Below, piece after piece: positions 10,949-19,435 of a stretch of 64,000 nucleotides of DNA (position 1 is the first letter of the stretch; each line of letters opens with the position of its first letter). Where the stretch lies: assembly GCF_004022705.2 (NCBI RefSeq), contig NZ_RZOY02000001.1, positions 62,001 through 126,000 on the forward strand, given 5' to 3'. The translations under genes and the position numbers were made by a program. Under the pieces are notes generated by a model. The model was not told the DNA's origin, made no database searches, and saw only the letters and a list, made by a program, of their open reading frames with translations. This DNA is from Mesorhizobium sp. M2D.F.Ca.ET.226.01.1.1. GTDB lineage: Bacteria; Pseudomonadota; Alphaproteobacteria; Rhizobiales; Rhizobiaceae.

Positions 10949-12109
10949 TCAATGCCGCCTGTGGTCGAGAGCGGTCGAGGCGGTCTTGACCGGATCGGCG
11001 GAGGCAAAGGCCGCGTCGATCTGTTCGGGCGTGCGCTGCTCCGTCCGCTTCCAGGCGATATATTGCACGATGCCGAAGCTCGGGCGCCGCGGCACCGTCT
11101 TCACCACCGGCATGCGGAACCCGTCGCGGAATTTCTCCCAGCGCGCGCCGAGCACCGCGACCATTTCCTCGACGGTCGGCGGCGTCGCCACATCGGCATA
11201 GGTGATCGTCACCTTGCCGGCGAGCGCCGCTTCGCGCGGGACCGGTACGGGGATCGAGGCGAGGTAGTCCGACGGCACGTCGAGCAGCCCGCCAAAGGCC
11301 CATTGCTCTCGCAACTTATCGGCGCTCATCGGCGCGACGCTGACGTCGATGTCGTTGGGCGTGCCCGGCACGCGATAGGGACAACGGAAACGGCCGCAAT
11401 TGGCCTGCGCCGAGAATTGCCACAGCGCGTAGCCCTGCCAATTGCCCATCGGGAAATGCACGTCGATGTCGGGCTTGTAGCGCGCATACCAGAGCGGCAG
11501 CCGCGACAGGAGCCGATACTGGTAACGGTTGTCGGCGATGTACTGGGCGGTCTTGCCGTTGACATAGAGCACCGGGAAGCGGCCGAGGCGGCGGTGCACC
11601 TGGCGCACGAATTCCTCGGCATCTTCCAGCGACATCCATTGCGTTGGATCGATGCCTTCGATGTCGAGGGCCATCAGCTCATCCGGCGCCGGCTCGGCGA
11701 AATCGATGAAATTGTTGGCCTGCTCGACCGGATTGCCGGGACGGGCCAGGTGATAGGCGCCCCATTTCAGCCCGAGCGCCTTGGCCACCACCTTGCGCGT
11801 CTGGAACAATTCGCGCGTCACCGCATAGCGCTTCCACTGCGCCTTGCAGAGTTTGACGTCCGCTTCGGCGCCGAAGCAGAAATAAGGCGGCGGCAACCCG
11901 TCGGAAGCCTTGTTGATGAAGCCGGCGACGCGCTTGTCGGTGACGAGCTGCTGCCAGTCGATCGAATTGTATTCGTAGGCGTCGATCACCAGCGGACGGT
12001 CGGCATTCTTCCACGGCTCGGAGAAATCCGAGGCCTTTGCCGCCGTGCCCAGCACTATCGCCGCAGCGATCAGCACCAGGCGGCGAAGAGGGCGCGCCGG
12101 CTTTTTCAA
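10949..12109 (-). CDS. GH25 family lysozyme-like protein, exported
   Basis: Putative 1,4-beta-N-acetylmuramidase, 386 residues, with a signal peptide of about 26 residues (KKPARPLRR basic region, hydrophobic core, AKA). The GH25 fold is shown by DAYEYNSIDWQQL near the N-terminus, GAYHLARPGNPVEQANNF, the catalytic-type acidic cluster LMALDIEGID, VLYVNGKTAQYI and the final WQFSAQ...NDIDVSV block. A C-terminal region of about 110 residues beyond the barrel is of unknown role. It stands alone between two plus-strand AraC genes and shows no phage neighbours, so it is more likely a cell-wall remodelling enzyme than an endolysin. Activity is predicted from fold and motifs only. Confidence 0.78.
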   Translation of the reverse strand: MKKPARPLRRLVLIAAAIVLGTAAKASDFSEPWKNADRPLVIDAYEYNSIDWQQLVTDKRVAGFINKASDGLPPPYFCFGAEADVKLCKAQWKRYAVTRELFQTRKVVAKALGLKWGAYHLARPGNPVEQANNFIDFAEPAPDELMALDIEGIDPTQWMSLEDAEEFVRQVHRRLGRFPVLYVNGKTAQYIADNRYQYRLLSRLPLWYARYKPDIDVHFPMGNWQGYALWQFSAQANCGRFRCPYRVPGTPNDIDVSVAPMSADKLREQWAFGGLLDVPSDYLASIPVPVPREAALAGKVTITYADVATPPTVEEMVAVLGARWEKFRDGFRMPVVKTVPRRPSFGIVQYIAWKRTEQRTPEQIDAAFASADPVKTASTALDHRRH

Positions 12110-12354
12110 TCAGGGTGTCCCCACTGACCAGAGGACGATCCTGAACCGCTATGGTTAAGGAATTGCTTTCACGACATTGGCTTGCTTCGGTCCGCTCCGA
12201 AACGTCAAAAAAGTATCGGTCGGGTGGACAAGCCGTGGTGGCAGGCGCTTCAATTGCCGCCTAAGCTTTCAATCACGGCGGCCAGTGGGACTACACGGTC
12301 CGCCGAACGAAGCGCAGCAACCGGTCACAAGACCGGACCCGCGCGGGGAGGAAA

Positions 12355-13245
12355 ATGAACATGAATCCGGACCTGGAAGTCGTCCAGATCAGACAGGGAG
12401 AGTCGTTCAAGGCCTGGGCCCACGGCTATCCTTTCCGCACTGTCCGCTGGCACTTCCATCCCGAATACGAGCTGCATCTGGTCGTCGCCACCACCGGCCG
12501 CTATTTCGTCGGCGACTTCATTGGCGAGTTCGAGCCGGGCAATCTGGTGCTCACTGGTCCCAATTTGCCGCACAACTGGGTCAGCGACGTGCCGCCGGGC
12601 GAGACCGTGCCGCTGCGCGGCCGCGTCGTCCAGTTCTCGGAAGAGTTCATCGCCGATGCGTCCGCCGCCTTGCCCGAACTTGCAGCCTGCGCTGGCATCC
12701 TCGAAACCAGCCGCCGCGGCGCGCTGTTCTCGCCGGCGACGGCCGAGCTCGCGGCGCCCCTGCTAGCGGAGCTGACCGAGGCGCAGGGCGTGCGCCGCCT
12801 GTCGCTATTCATGGCCGTGCTCGACATCTTGAACCGCGCCGGCGACGTCCGCACGCTGGCCAGCGCCGGCTATCTGCCAGATCCTTCCGGCTTCATGTCG
12901 GCGGGCATCAACCAGGCACTCGCTTACATCAACTGCCACCTGACGGAGCCGTTCAGCGAAGGCACTTTGGCCGAGATCGCCGGGCGCAGCCCGAGCGCGT
13001 TTTCGCGCAGCTTCCGCCGGCACACCGGCATGGCGCTGGTGCAGTATGTCAACCGGCTGCGCATCAATCTCGCCTGCCAATTGCTGATGAGCGAAGGTCA
13101 GATGTCGATCACCGAGATCTGCTACGCCGCCGGCTACAACAATATCTCGAATTTCAACCGCCAGTTCCTGGCGCAGAAAGGCATGTCGCCTTCGCGCTTC
13201 AGGGCCTTGCTGGCTGAGAACATCAACGCGGAGATCGCCGCCTAA
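12355..13245 (+). CDS. AraC family transcriptional regulator of the adjacent ribitol operon
   Basis: It has 296 residues with an N-terminal cupin sensor (RWHFHPEYELHLVV, a metal-site-like HxHxE arrangement; PNLPHNW) and a C-terminal pair of helix-turn-helix motifs (TLAEIAGRSPSAFSRSFRRHTG; ITEICYAAGYNNISNFNRQF). The ATG at 12355 follows GGGGAGGAA; a second ATG two codons on is possible. It lies immediately upstream of, and in the same direction as, the sugar-binding-protein gene, 300 bases away, which makes it the likely regulator of ribitol uptake. The ligand is inferred from the operon. Confidence 0.82.
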   Translation: MNMNPDLEVVQIRQGESFKAWAHGYPFRTVRWHFHPEYELHLVVATTGRYFVGDFIGEFEPGNLVLTGPNLPHNWVSDVPPGETVPLRGRVVQFSEEFIADASAALPELAACAGILETSRRGALFSPATAELAAPLLAELTEAQGVRRLSLFMAVLDILNRAGDVRTLASAGYLPDPSGFMSAGINQALAYINCHLTEPFSEGTLAEIAGRSPSAFSRSFRRHTGMALVQYVNRLRINLACQLLMSEGQMSITEICYAAGYNNISNFNRQFLAQKGMSPSRFRALLAENINAEIAA

Positions 13246-13545
13246 CAGGGAGGAACCGGGAGGAGCCTAAAAGCATTCCGGTCGGAAGATCTTTCGTCCG
13301 GAATTGCATCGAACAAAGAACATTCAGGGAAGGAAGACGCGGGGTTTAGCACACCCAGTGCTGGAGATCGTTTGTCCTGAAATCCAGCACTTCAGGAGGA
13401 TGTTTGCGCGGCTTGCCGGGATCGGATCGATCCTCAGCCGCCGCCGGCCATACTCCTTGCAATAGTTCGACATGCAGTCAAGGCCTGACGCGCCAGCAAC
13501 CGCGCAGGTCATCGTGAAACCATTTCTCGAAACGGAGACATTCGA
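13246..13545 (+). promoter_or_regulatory. 300-base leader of the ribitol operon with overlapping inverted repeats
   Basis: The gap between regulator and operon carries an inverted repeat AGTGCTGGA (13357-13365) / TCCAGCACT (13383-13391) and, overlapping it, CCTGAA (13376-13381) / TTCAGG (13391-13396). A rhizobial palindrome lies at 13271-13320, and GGATCGGATCGATCC lies near 13426. The overlapping repeats are good operator or leader-hairpin candidates. I could not pick a sigma-70 promoter with confidence. Confidence 0.45.
13271..13320. repeat. rhizobial intergenic palindrome (GCATTCCGG...CCGGAATTGC type)
   Basis: A degenerate copy of the element also seen at 25097, 38442, 53775 and 55613. It has CATTCCGG / CCGGAATTG arms and ends in ATCGAACAAAGA, matching the GTCAAAACAAA tail of the other copies. 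Confidence 0.6.
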
Positions 13546-14628
13546 ATGACCAGAAATGCTTGGAAATCGCCGTTCGCCTTGAAATCGACGATCGCGGCCG
13601 TTTTCGCGGCCTCGCTGCTCGGCAGCACGGCGGCTTTCGCCGGCACCGTCACCGACGCCACGGTTGCCTTCCTGATGCCCGACCAGGCATCGACCCGCTA
13701 CGAACAGCACGACTATCCGGGCTTCGTCGCCGAGATGAAGAAACTGTGCCCGGGCTGCAAGGTGATCTACCAGAACGCCGACGCCGATGCCGCGCGCCAG
13801 CAGCAGCAGTTCAATTCGGTGATCTCGCAGGGCGCCAAGGCGATCGTGCTCGATCCGGTCGACTCCACCGCCGCCGCCTCGCTGGTCAAGCTGGCCCAGA
13901 GCCAGGGCGTCAAGGTCATCGCCTATGACCGGCCTATCCCGACGGCGCCCGCCGATTTCTACGTGTCCTTCAACAATGAAGGCATCGGCAAGGCGATCGC
14001 GGATTCGCTGGTCGAGCATCTGAAGGCGCTCAAGGTCGACCCGGCCGGCGGCGGCCTGCTGCAGATCAACGGCTCGCCGACCGACGCCGCCGCAGGCCTG
14101 ATCAAGAAGGGCATCCACGAGGGCCTCGACAACAGCGGCTATCCGATCCTGGCGGAATTCGACACGCCGGAATGGGCGCCGCCGAAAGCCCAGCAATGGG
14201 CAAGCGGCCAGATCACCCGCTTCGGCACCAAGATCCTCGGCGTGGTCGCCGCCAATGACGGCACCGGCGGCGGCGCGATCGCCGCTTTCAAGGCGGCGGG
14301 CGTCGATCCGGTTCCGCCGGTAACCGGCAACGACGCGACGATCGCGGCGCTGCAACTGATCATCGCCGGCGACCAGTACAACACCATCTCCAAGCCGAGC
14401 GAGATCGTCGCGGCGGCCGCGGCCAACGTCGCCGTCAAGCTGTTGTCGGGCGAGACGCCGAAGGCCGAGATGACGCTTTACGATACACCCTCGCAGCTCT
14501 TCACCCCGGCGGTGGTGACGCAGGAGAACCTCAAGGCCGAGATCATCGACAAGAAGATCAACACGGCCGCCGAGCTCTGTGTCGACCGCTATGCCGAGGG
14601 CTGCAAGAAGCTCGGCATCACCAACTGA
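13546..14628 (+). CDS. sugar/polyol ABC transporter substrate-binding protein (ribitol-type, XylF/RbsB fold)
   Basis: Periplasmic binding protein of the type 1 sugar-binding fold, 360 residues. The signal peptide ends near residue 32 (LLGSTAAFAG). Family features are VAFLMPDQASTRYEQHDYPGF, the repeated GAKAIVLDPVDS block, VKVIAYDRPI and VAANDGTGGGAIAAFKAAG. It resembles xylose-binding proteins most. ATPase, permease, ribitol dehydrogenase and pentulose kinase genes follow, so ribitol (adonitol) or a related pentitol is the expected ligand. The ATG follows GGAGA. A hairpin at 14637-14665 lies just after the stop and would favour higher expression of this gene than of the transporter subunits. 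Ligand identity is inference. Confidence 0.85.
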   Translation: MTRNAWKSPFALKSTIAAVFAASLLGSTAAFAGTVTDATVAFLMPDQASTRYEQHDYPGFVAEMKKLCPGCKVIYQNADADAARQQQQFNSVISQGAKAIVLDPVDSTAAASLVKLAQSQGVKVIAYDRPIPTAPADFYVSFNNEGIGKAIADSLVEHLKALKVDPAGGGLLQINGSPTDAAAGLIKKGIHEGLDNSGYPILAEFDTPEWAPPKAQQWASGQITRFGTKILGVVAANDGTGGGAIAAFKAAGVDPVPPVTGNDATIAALQLIIAGDQYNTISKPSEIVAAAAANVAVKLLSGETPKAEMTLYDTPSQLFTPAVVTQENLKAEIIDKKINTAAELCVDRYAEGCKKLGITN

Positions 14629-14636
14629 TCACAGGG

Positions 14637-14665
14637 CATCCGGCCGCCCCATCGGTGGCCGGATG
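14637..14665 (+). other. hairpin after the binding-protein gene
   Basis: CATCCGGCC and its exact reverse complement GGCCGGATG flank an 11-base loop directly after the binding-protein stop and 29 bases before the ATPase start. No T-run follows. It is the same arrangement as at 6136-6163 in the alpha-galactoside operon. Confidence 0.6.
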
Positions 14666-14694
14666 TCCAACATGACTGTCAAGAAAGGCGGCGC

Positions 14695-15525
14695 ATGATT
14701 GAGAGTCCTGAAGGGTCGGCTTCCGTCGGCGAGCTGGTGCTCAGCCTGCGCGGCATATCGAAGAATTTCGGCGCCGTCTCGGCGCTGACGGATATCGATT
14801 TCGATGTCCATGCCGGCGAAGTCGTCGCGCTGGTCGGCGACAACGGCGCTGGTAAGTCGACGCTGGTCAAGATCCTGGCCGGCGTGCATCAGCCGAGCTC
14901 GGGAACGATCAATTTCCGCGGCAGGGCCGTGACGCTGCCCGACCCACGCGCGGCGCTGACGCTCGGCATCGCCACGGTGTTCCAGGATCTGGCGCTCTGC
15001 GAAAACCTCGATGTCGTCGCCAACATTTTCCTCGGCAACGAGCTCAGCCCGCTGCGGCTGGACGAGGTGGCGATGGAGATGCGGGCCTGGACGCTGCTCA
15101 ACGAATTGTCGGCGCGCATCCCGAGCGTGCGCGAGGCGGTTGCCTCGCTGTCCGGCGGCCAGCGCCAGACGGTGGCGATTGCGCGCTCTTTGCTGCTCGA
15201 GCCGAAACTCATCCTGCTCGATGAGCCGACCGCCGCACTCGGCGTCGCCCAGACGGCGGAGGTGCTCAACCTCATCGACCGTGTCCGCGCCCGCGGCCTC
15301 GGCGTCGTGATGATCAGCCACAATATGGAGGATGTCCGCGCCGTCGCCGACCGCATCGTGGTGCTGAGGCTGGGGCGCAACAACGGCGTCTTCGAGCCGG
15401 ATGCCTCGAACCAGGATCTGGTGAGCGCCATCACCGGCGCGTCCAACAACGCGGTGTCGCGCCGCGCCGAGCGGCTGCGCGCGGAGCGCGATCACAGCGC
15501 ACAGGCGGGGGAGCAGCGTCCATGA
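14695..15525 (+). CDS. sugar ABC transporter ATP-binding protein, single NBD
   Basis: ATPase of the ribitol-type importer, 276 residues with one nucleotide-binding domain: Walker A GDNGAGKS at about 48-55, Q-loop region VFQDLALCEN, signature LSGGQRQ at 152-158 and Walker B LILLDEPTAAL with the Asp-Glu pair at 176-177. Most sugar ATPases with this permease type (RbsA, XylG) have two domains in tandem; the single-domain form resembles FrcA of rhizobia and must act as a homodimer. The ATG at 14695 lies 66 bases after the binding-protein stop. The stop overlaps the permease start (ATGA), showing tight coupling. Confidence 0.9.
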   Translation: MIESPEGSASVGELVLSLRGISKNFGAVSALTDIDFDVHAGEVVALVGDNGAGKSTLVKILAGVHQPSSGTINFRGRAVTLPDPRAALTLGIATVFQDLALCENLDVVANIFLGNELSPLRLDEVAMEMRAWTLLNELSARIPSVREAVASLSGGQRQTVAIARSLLLEPKLILLDEPTAALGVAQTAEVLNLIDRVRARGLGVVMISHNMEDVRAVADRIVVLRLGRNNGVFEPDASNQDLVSAITGASNNAVSRRAERLRAERDHSAQAGEQRP

Positions 15526-16772
15526 CGGAGCGAGGCAATTCGGCTCCCCTGGCGCTCGACCGCGCCGATGCGCGCGTCAAGCATGAGGCCGGCATCGGCG
15601 GGGCGGTCCGCGCCTTCCTGGATCGCGTGCGCAGCGGCGATCTCGGCTCGCTGCCGGTCATCGTCGGCCTCGTCGTCATCTGGACCGTCTTCACCAGTCT
15701 CAATCCGGTGTTCGTCTCCAGCAGCAATCTGGTCAATCTCCTGTTCGACTGCTCGACCGTCGGCGTCATCGCGCTAGGCATCGTCTGCGTGCTGATGGTC
15801 GGCGAGATCGACCTGTCCGTCGGCTCGATCAGCGGCTTCGCCTCGGCGATGGTCGGCACGCTGTGGGTCAACCAGGGCTGGCCGGTCGCGCTGGCGATCC
15901 TGGCCGCGCTGGCCTTCGGCGCGCTGATCGGCTCGCTCTACGCTTTGCTGTTCAACCGTCTGGGCATGCCGAGCTTCGTGTCGACGCTCGCCGGCCTGCT
16001 CGCGGTGCTGGGCATGCAGCTCTACATCCTCGGCTCCACGGGCTCGATCAACCTGCCCTATGGCTCCGCATTGGTCGATTTCGGCCAGCTGATGGTGATG
16101 CCGAAATGGGTCTCGCACACGCTGGCGGCGATCCCTGGCCTGGCGATGCTGGTCAGCGGGCTGCGCACCTTCGCGCGCCGCCGCGCGGCCAATCTGTCGA
16201 CGCCGTCCATGGCCGGACTCATCCTGCGCGTCGCCGCTTTAACCGTCGGCCTCGAGCTGATCGTCGCCTATCTCAACCAGTCGCGCGGCATCCCATGGAT
16301 GTTCGGCCTGTTCGTCGGCCTCGTCGTGGCGATGAACTATGCGCTCACGCGGACCAAATGGGGGCGTTCGATGACCGCCGTCGGCGGCAACCGCGAGGCG
16401 GCGCGCCGCGCCGGCATCAAGGTGCGCGCCATCTATCTCAGCGCCTTCGCGCTGTGCTCGCTCTTTGCCGCGCTGGGCGGCGTGCTTGCGGCCGCCAGAC
16501 TTGCTTCCGCCAGCCAGCAGGCCGGCACCGGCGACGTCAATTTGAACGCCATCGCGGCCGCGGTCATCGGCGGCACCAGCCTGTTCGGCGGCCGCGGCAG
16601 CGCCTACTCCGCGCTGCTCGGCATCATCGTCATCCAGTCGATCGCCAGCGGCCTGACGCTGCTCGATCTGTCCTCGTCGCTCCGCTACATGATCACCGGT
16701 GCCGTTCTGGCCATCGCCGTGATCGTCGACTCCCTCGCGCGCCGTTCCCGTGCCTCGCACGGCCGCGCCTGA
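15522..16772 (+). CDS. sugar ABC transporter permease, RbsC/XylH type
   Basis: Membrane subunit of the importer, 416 residues with about ten hydrophobic segments. The GEIDLSVGSISGF segment and the loop NREAARRAGIKVRAIYLSAF are hallmarks of BPD_transp_2 permeases. The mid-region with a cytosolic FARRRAANLS stretch resembles XylH rather than the shorter RbsC. It starts in the ATGA overlap with the ATPase gene and ends 24 bases before the dehydrogenase gene, so one transcript is likely. Substrate as for the binding protein, by context. Confidence 0.88.
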   Translation: MTERGNSAPLALDRADARVKHEAGIGGAVRAFLDRVRSGDLGSLPVIVGLVVIWTVFTSLNPVFVSSSNLVNLLFDCSTVGVIALGIVCVLMVGEIDLSVGSISGFASAMVGTLWVNQGWPVALAILAALAFGALIGSLYALLFNRLGMPSFVSTLAGLLAVLGMQLYILGSTGSINLPYGSALVDFGQLMVMPKWVSHTLAAIPGLAMLVSGLRTFARRRAANLSTPSMAGLILRVAALTVGLELIVAYLNQSRGIPWMFGLFVGLVVAMNYALTRTKWGRSMTAVGGNREAARRAGIKVRAIYLSAFALCSLFAALGGVLAAARLASASQQAGTGDVNLNAIAAAVIGGTSLFGGRGSAYSALLGIIVIQSIASGLTLLDLSSSLRYMITGAVLAIAVIVDSLARRSRASHGRA

Positions 16773-16796
16773 TCCATTCAAACGAGAAGGGTACAC

Positions 16797-17525
16797 ATGG
16801 CTCAAGATCTTTCGGGAAAAGTCGCCGCAGTCACCGGCGCGGCATCGGGCATCGGCCTCGAATGCGCCAGGGCCATGCTGGCGGCGGGCGCCCGCGTCGT
16901 GCTGGTCGACAGGGCAGGGGACAAGCTCAAGGAGATTGTCGGCGAACTCGGCGACAACGCGATCCCGCTGGTGGTCGACCTCACCAGTCCCGCCAGCGTG
17001 GCGACCATGCTGCCCGGCATCCTCGACAAGGCCGGTCAGCTCGACATCTTCCATGCCAATGCCGGCTCCTATGTCGGCGGCGAGATCCTCAACGGCGATC
17101 CCGACGCCTGGGACCGAATGCTGAACCTCAACATCAATTCGGTATTCCGCTCCGTGCATGCGGTGCTGCCGCACATGGTGGGCCGCAAGACCGGCGACAT
17201 CATCGTCACCAGCTCGATCGCCGGGCTGGTCCCCGTCGTCTGGGAGCCGGTCTACACGGCCTCGAAGCATGCCATCCAGGCCTTCGTCCACACGCTGCGC
17301 CGGCAGGTCGCCAAGCACGGCCTGCGCGTCGGCGCCGTGGCACCTGGGCCGGTGGTGACGGCGCTGATCAGCGACTGGCCGAAGCAGAAGCTCGAGGACG
17401 AGCTGGCCGCCGGCGGGCTGATGCAGCCGACAGAGGTCGCGGACGCCGTCCTGTTCATGCTGACGCGGCCGAGAAACATCACCATTCGCGATCTGGTGAT
17501 CCTGCCGCAGAGCAATGATTTGTAG
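16797..17525 (+). CDS. rbtD: ribitol 2-dehydrogenase, SDR family
   Basis: Oxidises ribitol to D-ribulose with NAD+ in the cytoplasm. The 242-residue short-chain dehydrogenase has TGAASGIG at about 14-21 for NAD binding, an HANAG block, SSIAGLVPV and the catalytic Tyr153/Lys157 in YTASK. The stretches [34 protein letters not shown] and [11 protein letters not shown] closely match enterobacterial RbtD, so the call goes beyond generic SDR. It sits between the permease gene and a pentulose kinase gene, exactly the two functions that flank this reaction. A heptamer-armed intergenic repeat begins at its stop codon. Confidence 0.88.
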   Translation: MAQDLSGKVAAVTGAASGIGLECARAMLAAGARVVLVDRAGDKLKEIVGELGDNAIPLVVDLTSPASVATMLPGILDKAGQLDIFHANAGSYVGGEILNGDPDAWDRMLNLNINSVFRSVHAVLPHMVGRKTGDIIVTSSIAGLVPVVWEPVYTASKHAIQAFVHTLRRQVAKHGLRVGAVAPGPVVTALISDWPKQKLEDELAAGGLMQPTEVADAVLFMLTRPRNITIRDLVILPQSNDL

Positions 17526-17620
17526 GCGGTAGAAATTAGGCAGTAGGGAATAGGGAAAGAGGCACTTGCCTCCGGCCATTCAACACGGACCATCTCCTAC
17601 TGCCTACTGCCTACTGCCCC
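17524..17620. repeat. heptamer-armed palindromic intergenic element, copy A
   Basis: The left arm carries AGGCAGTAGGGAATAGGG and the right arm CCTACTGCCTACTGCCTAC, so tandem GGCAGTA/GGGAATA heptamers face their complements across about 50 bases. It fills the gap between the dehydrogenase and kinase genes. A second, related copy lies at 27598-27714. Confidence 0.7.
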
Positions 17621-17636
17621 ACTTCTGAGGTCCCCC

Positions 17637-19244
17637 ATGCCTTCCCACTTCCTCGGCATCGATGTCGGCACCGGAAGCGCGCGCGCCGGCGTCTTTGACG
17701 AGCGCGGCGAATTGCTCGCTTCCGCCAAGCGCGATATCGCGCTCTTCGTCGAGCCTGGCGAGATCGCCGAGCAGTCCAGCCGCGACATCTGGCAGGCTGT
17801 GTGCGCAAGCGTGCGCGAGGCGGTCGGCAAGGCGGGCGTCGGCCCGGGGGACATCAAAGGCATCGGTTTCGACGCGACCTGTTCCCTGGTGGTGGTCGGC
17901 GACGACGGCGAGCCCCTGCCGGTCGGCCGTTCCGGCGACAGCGACAGAAACATCATCGTCTGGATGGACCATCGCGCCCTCGATCAGACCAGGCGCATCA
18001 ATGCCGGCCACCATCCCGTCCTCGACTATGTCGGTGGCGTGATTTCGCCGGAGATGGAGACCCCGAAGCTTTTGTGGCTGAAGGAGAACCTGCCGGAGAC
18101 CTTTGCCAAAGCGCGGCATTTCTTGGACCTTGCCGATTACCTGACCTGGCGCGCCACGGGCAGCTTCGCCCGCTCGGTCTGCACGCTGGCCTGCAAATGG
18201 ACCTATCTCGGCCATGAGCGGCGCTGGGACGACAGCTATTTTTATTCCGTCGGCCTTGGTGAACTTGCCGACGAGGGGTTTGCCCGCATCGGCACCGAAG
18301 TGGTCGATCCGGGCACGGCGGTGGGCGCCGGCCTGACGCCGGCGGCCGCGGCCGAACTGGGACTGGCCGAGGGCACGGTCGTCGCTTCCGGGCTGATCGA
18401 CGCCCATGCCGGTGGGGTCGGCACGGTAGGTGCTGCCGGCGATGCCGGCACCATTTCCTCGCGTATGGCCTATGTGCTCGGCACCTCGGCCTGCACAATG
18501 GCGAGCAGCCAAGGCCCGGCCTTCATCCCCGGGGTATGGGGACCGTACTATTCCGCCATGGTACCTGGCTTATGGCTGAGCGAGGGCGGCCAGTCGGCCG
18601 CCGGCGCGGCCATCGATCTCCTGGTGTATTTCCACCCTGCCGCAGCCGAGGCTTCCGCACGTGCCAAGGCTGAAGGCAGATCGCTGGTCGACTGGCTGGC
18701 CGCGGCCGCCGCGGCGGCTCTCCCCGACCTGTCGGCTGCCGCCACGCTTGCCGGAAGCATCCACGTCGTGCCCGAATTCCTCGGCAATCGTTCGCCTTTG
18801 GCCGACCCGGATGCGCGCGGCCTGATCGCCGGGCTCGGCACCGACCGTTCCATCGAAAGTCTCGTCGGGCTTTATGTCGCCGGGCTTTGCGGCCTCGGCT
18901 ACGGCGTGCGCCAGATTGTAGCGGCGATGGCGTCGTCCGGACTTGCCGTCGACACCATCGTCATCAGCGGCGGCGCCGGGCAGTCGCCGCTGGTGCGCCA
19001 GCTGCTTGCCGACGCAGCCGGCCTGCCGGTCGCCGCGTCGCAATCGCCGGATCCGGTGCTGCTCGGCTCCGCGATGCTCGGTGCCGTCGCCGCCGGGCAT
19101 TACCCTGACCTTTCGAGCGCCATGCCTGCCATGTCCCGGCTCGGCGACGTTTTTACACCCGCGTCGGGCGACATCCGCGCATGGCACGACCGCCGCTACG
19201 AAGCCTTCCTGGCGCTGCAGGCGGTAGGCCGCAGCATACGCTGA
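17637..19244 (+). CDS. FGGY-family pentulose kinase (D-ribulokinase-like)
   Basis: Phosphorylates a ketopentose, most likely D-ribulose made by the upstream dehydrogenase, giving D-ribulose 5-phosphate for the pentose phosphate pathway. 535 residues, matching the FGGY pentulose kinase subfamily: LGIDVGTGSARAGVFD phosphate-binding start, KGIGFDATCSLVVV, WMDHRALDQ, and the C-terminal ISGGAGQSPLVRQLLAD ATP-site block. The ATG at 17637 follows GAGGTCCCCC. It is separated from the dehydrogenase gene by a 97-base repeat element but remains co-directional. L-ribulose or xylulose cannot be excluded from sequence alone; the ribitol dehydrogenase next door favours D-ribulose. Confidence 0.87.
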   Translation: MPSHFLGIDVGTGSARAGVFDERGELLASAKRDIALFVEPGEIAEQSSRDIWQAVCASVREAVGKAGVGPGDIKGIGFDATCSLVVVGDDGEPLPVGRSGDSDRNIIVWMDHRALDQTRRINAGHHPVLDYVGGVISPEMETPKLLWLKENLPETFAKARHFLDLADYLTWRATGSFARSVCTLACKWTYLGHERRWDDSYFYSVGLGELADEGFARIGTEVVDPGTAVGAGLTPAAAAELGLAEGTVVASGLIDAHAGGVGTVGAAGDAGTISSRMAYVLGTSACTMASSQGPAFIPGVWGPYYSAMVPGLWLSEGGQSAAGAAIDLLVYFHPAAAEASARAKAEGRSLVDWLAAAAAAALPDLSAAATLAGSIHVVPEFLGNRSPLADPDARGLIAGLGTDRSIESLVGLYVAGLCGLGYGVRQIVAAMASSGLAVDTIVISGGAGQSPLVRQLLADAAGLPVAASQSPDPVLLGSAMLGAVAAGHYPDLSSAMPAMSRLGDVFTPASGDIRAWHDRRYEAFLALQAVGRSIR

Positions 19245-19435
19245 GGGATCGATCAGCGCCTAAACAGGACGGATCGGGCGCCGGCTCCCCCTCTCCGGCG
19301 GATGACGGCGTCCATGCAAAATCCGCGTGACAAAGTTTGACGTTTACGTAAAAAGAAGGTGCGAGGCCGACCCAAAGGTTAATGGCTTCGCTCCGGCCAT
19401 GCGCTACGATTGGCTGGAACGCAGGAGGAGCAGAC

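Noticed and set aside
10949..12109. Phage origin of the GH25 lysozyme
   Set aside because: It has a cleavable signal peptide and no holin, integrase or structural genes nearby.
10826..12127. Open frame of 433 codons on the plus strand
   Set aside because: Antisense to the GH25 gene, whose signal peptide and catalytic motifs are clear.
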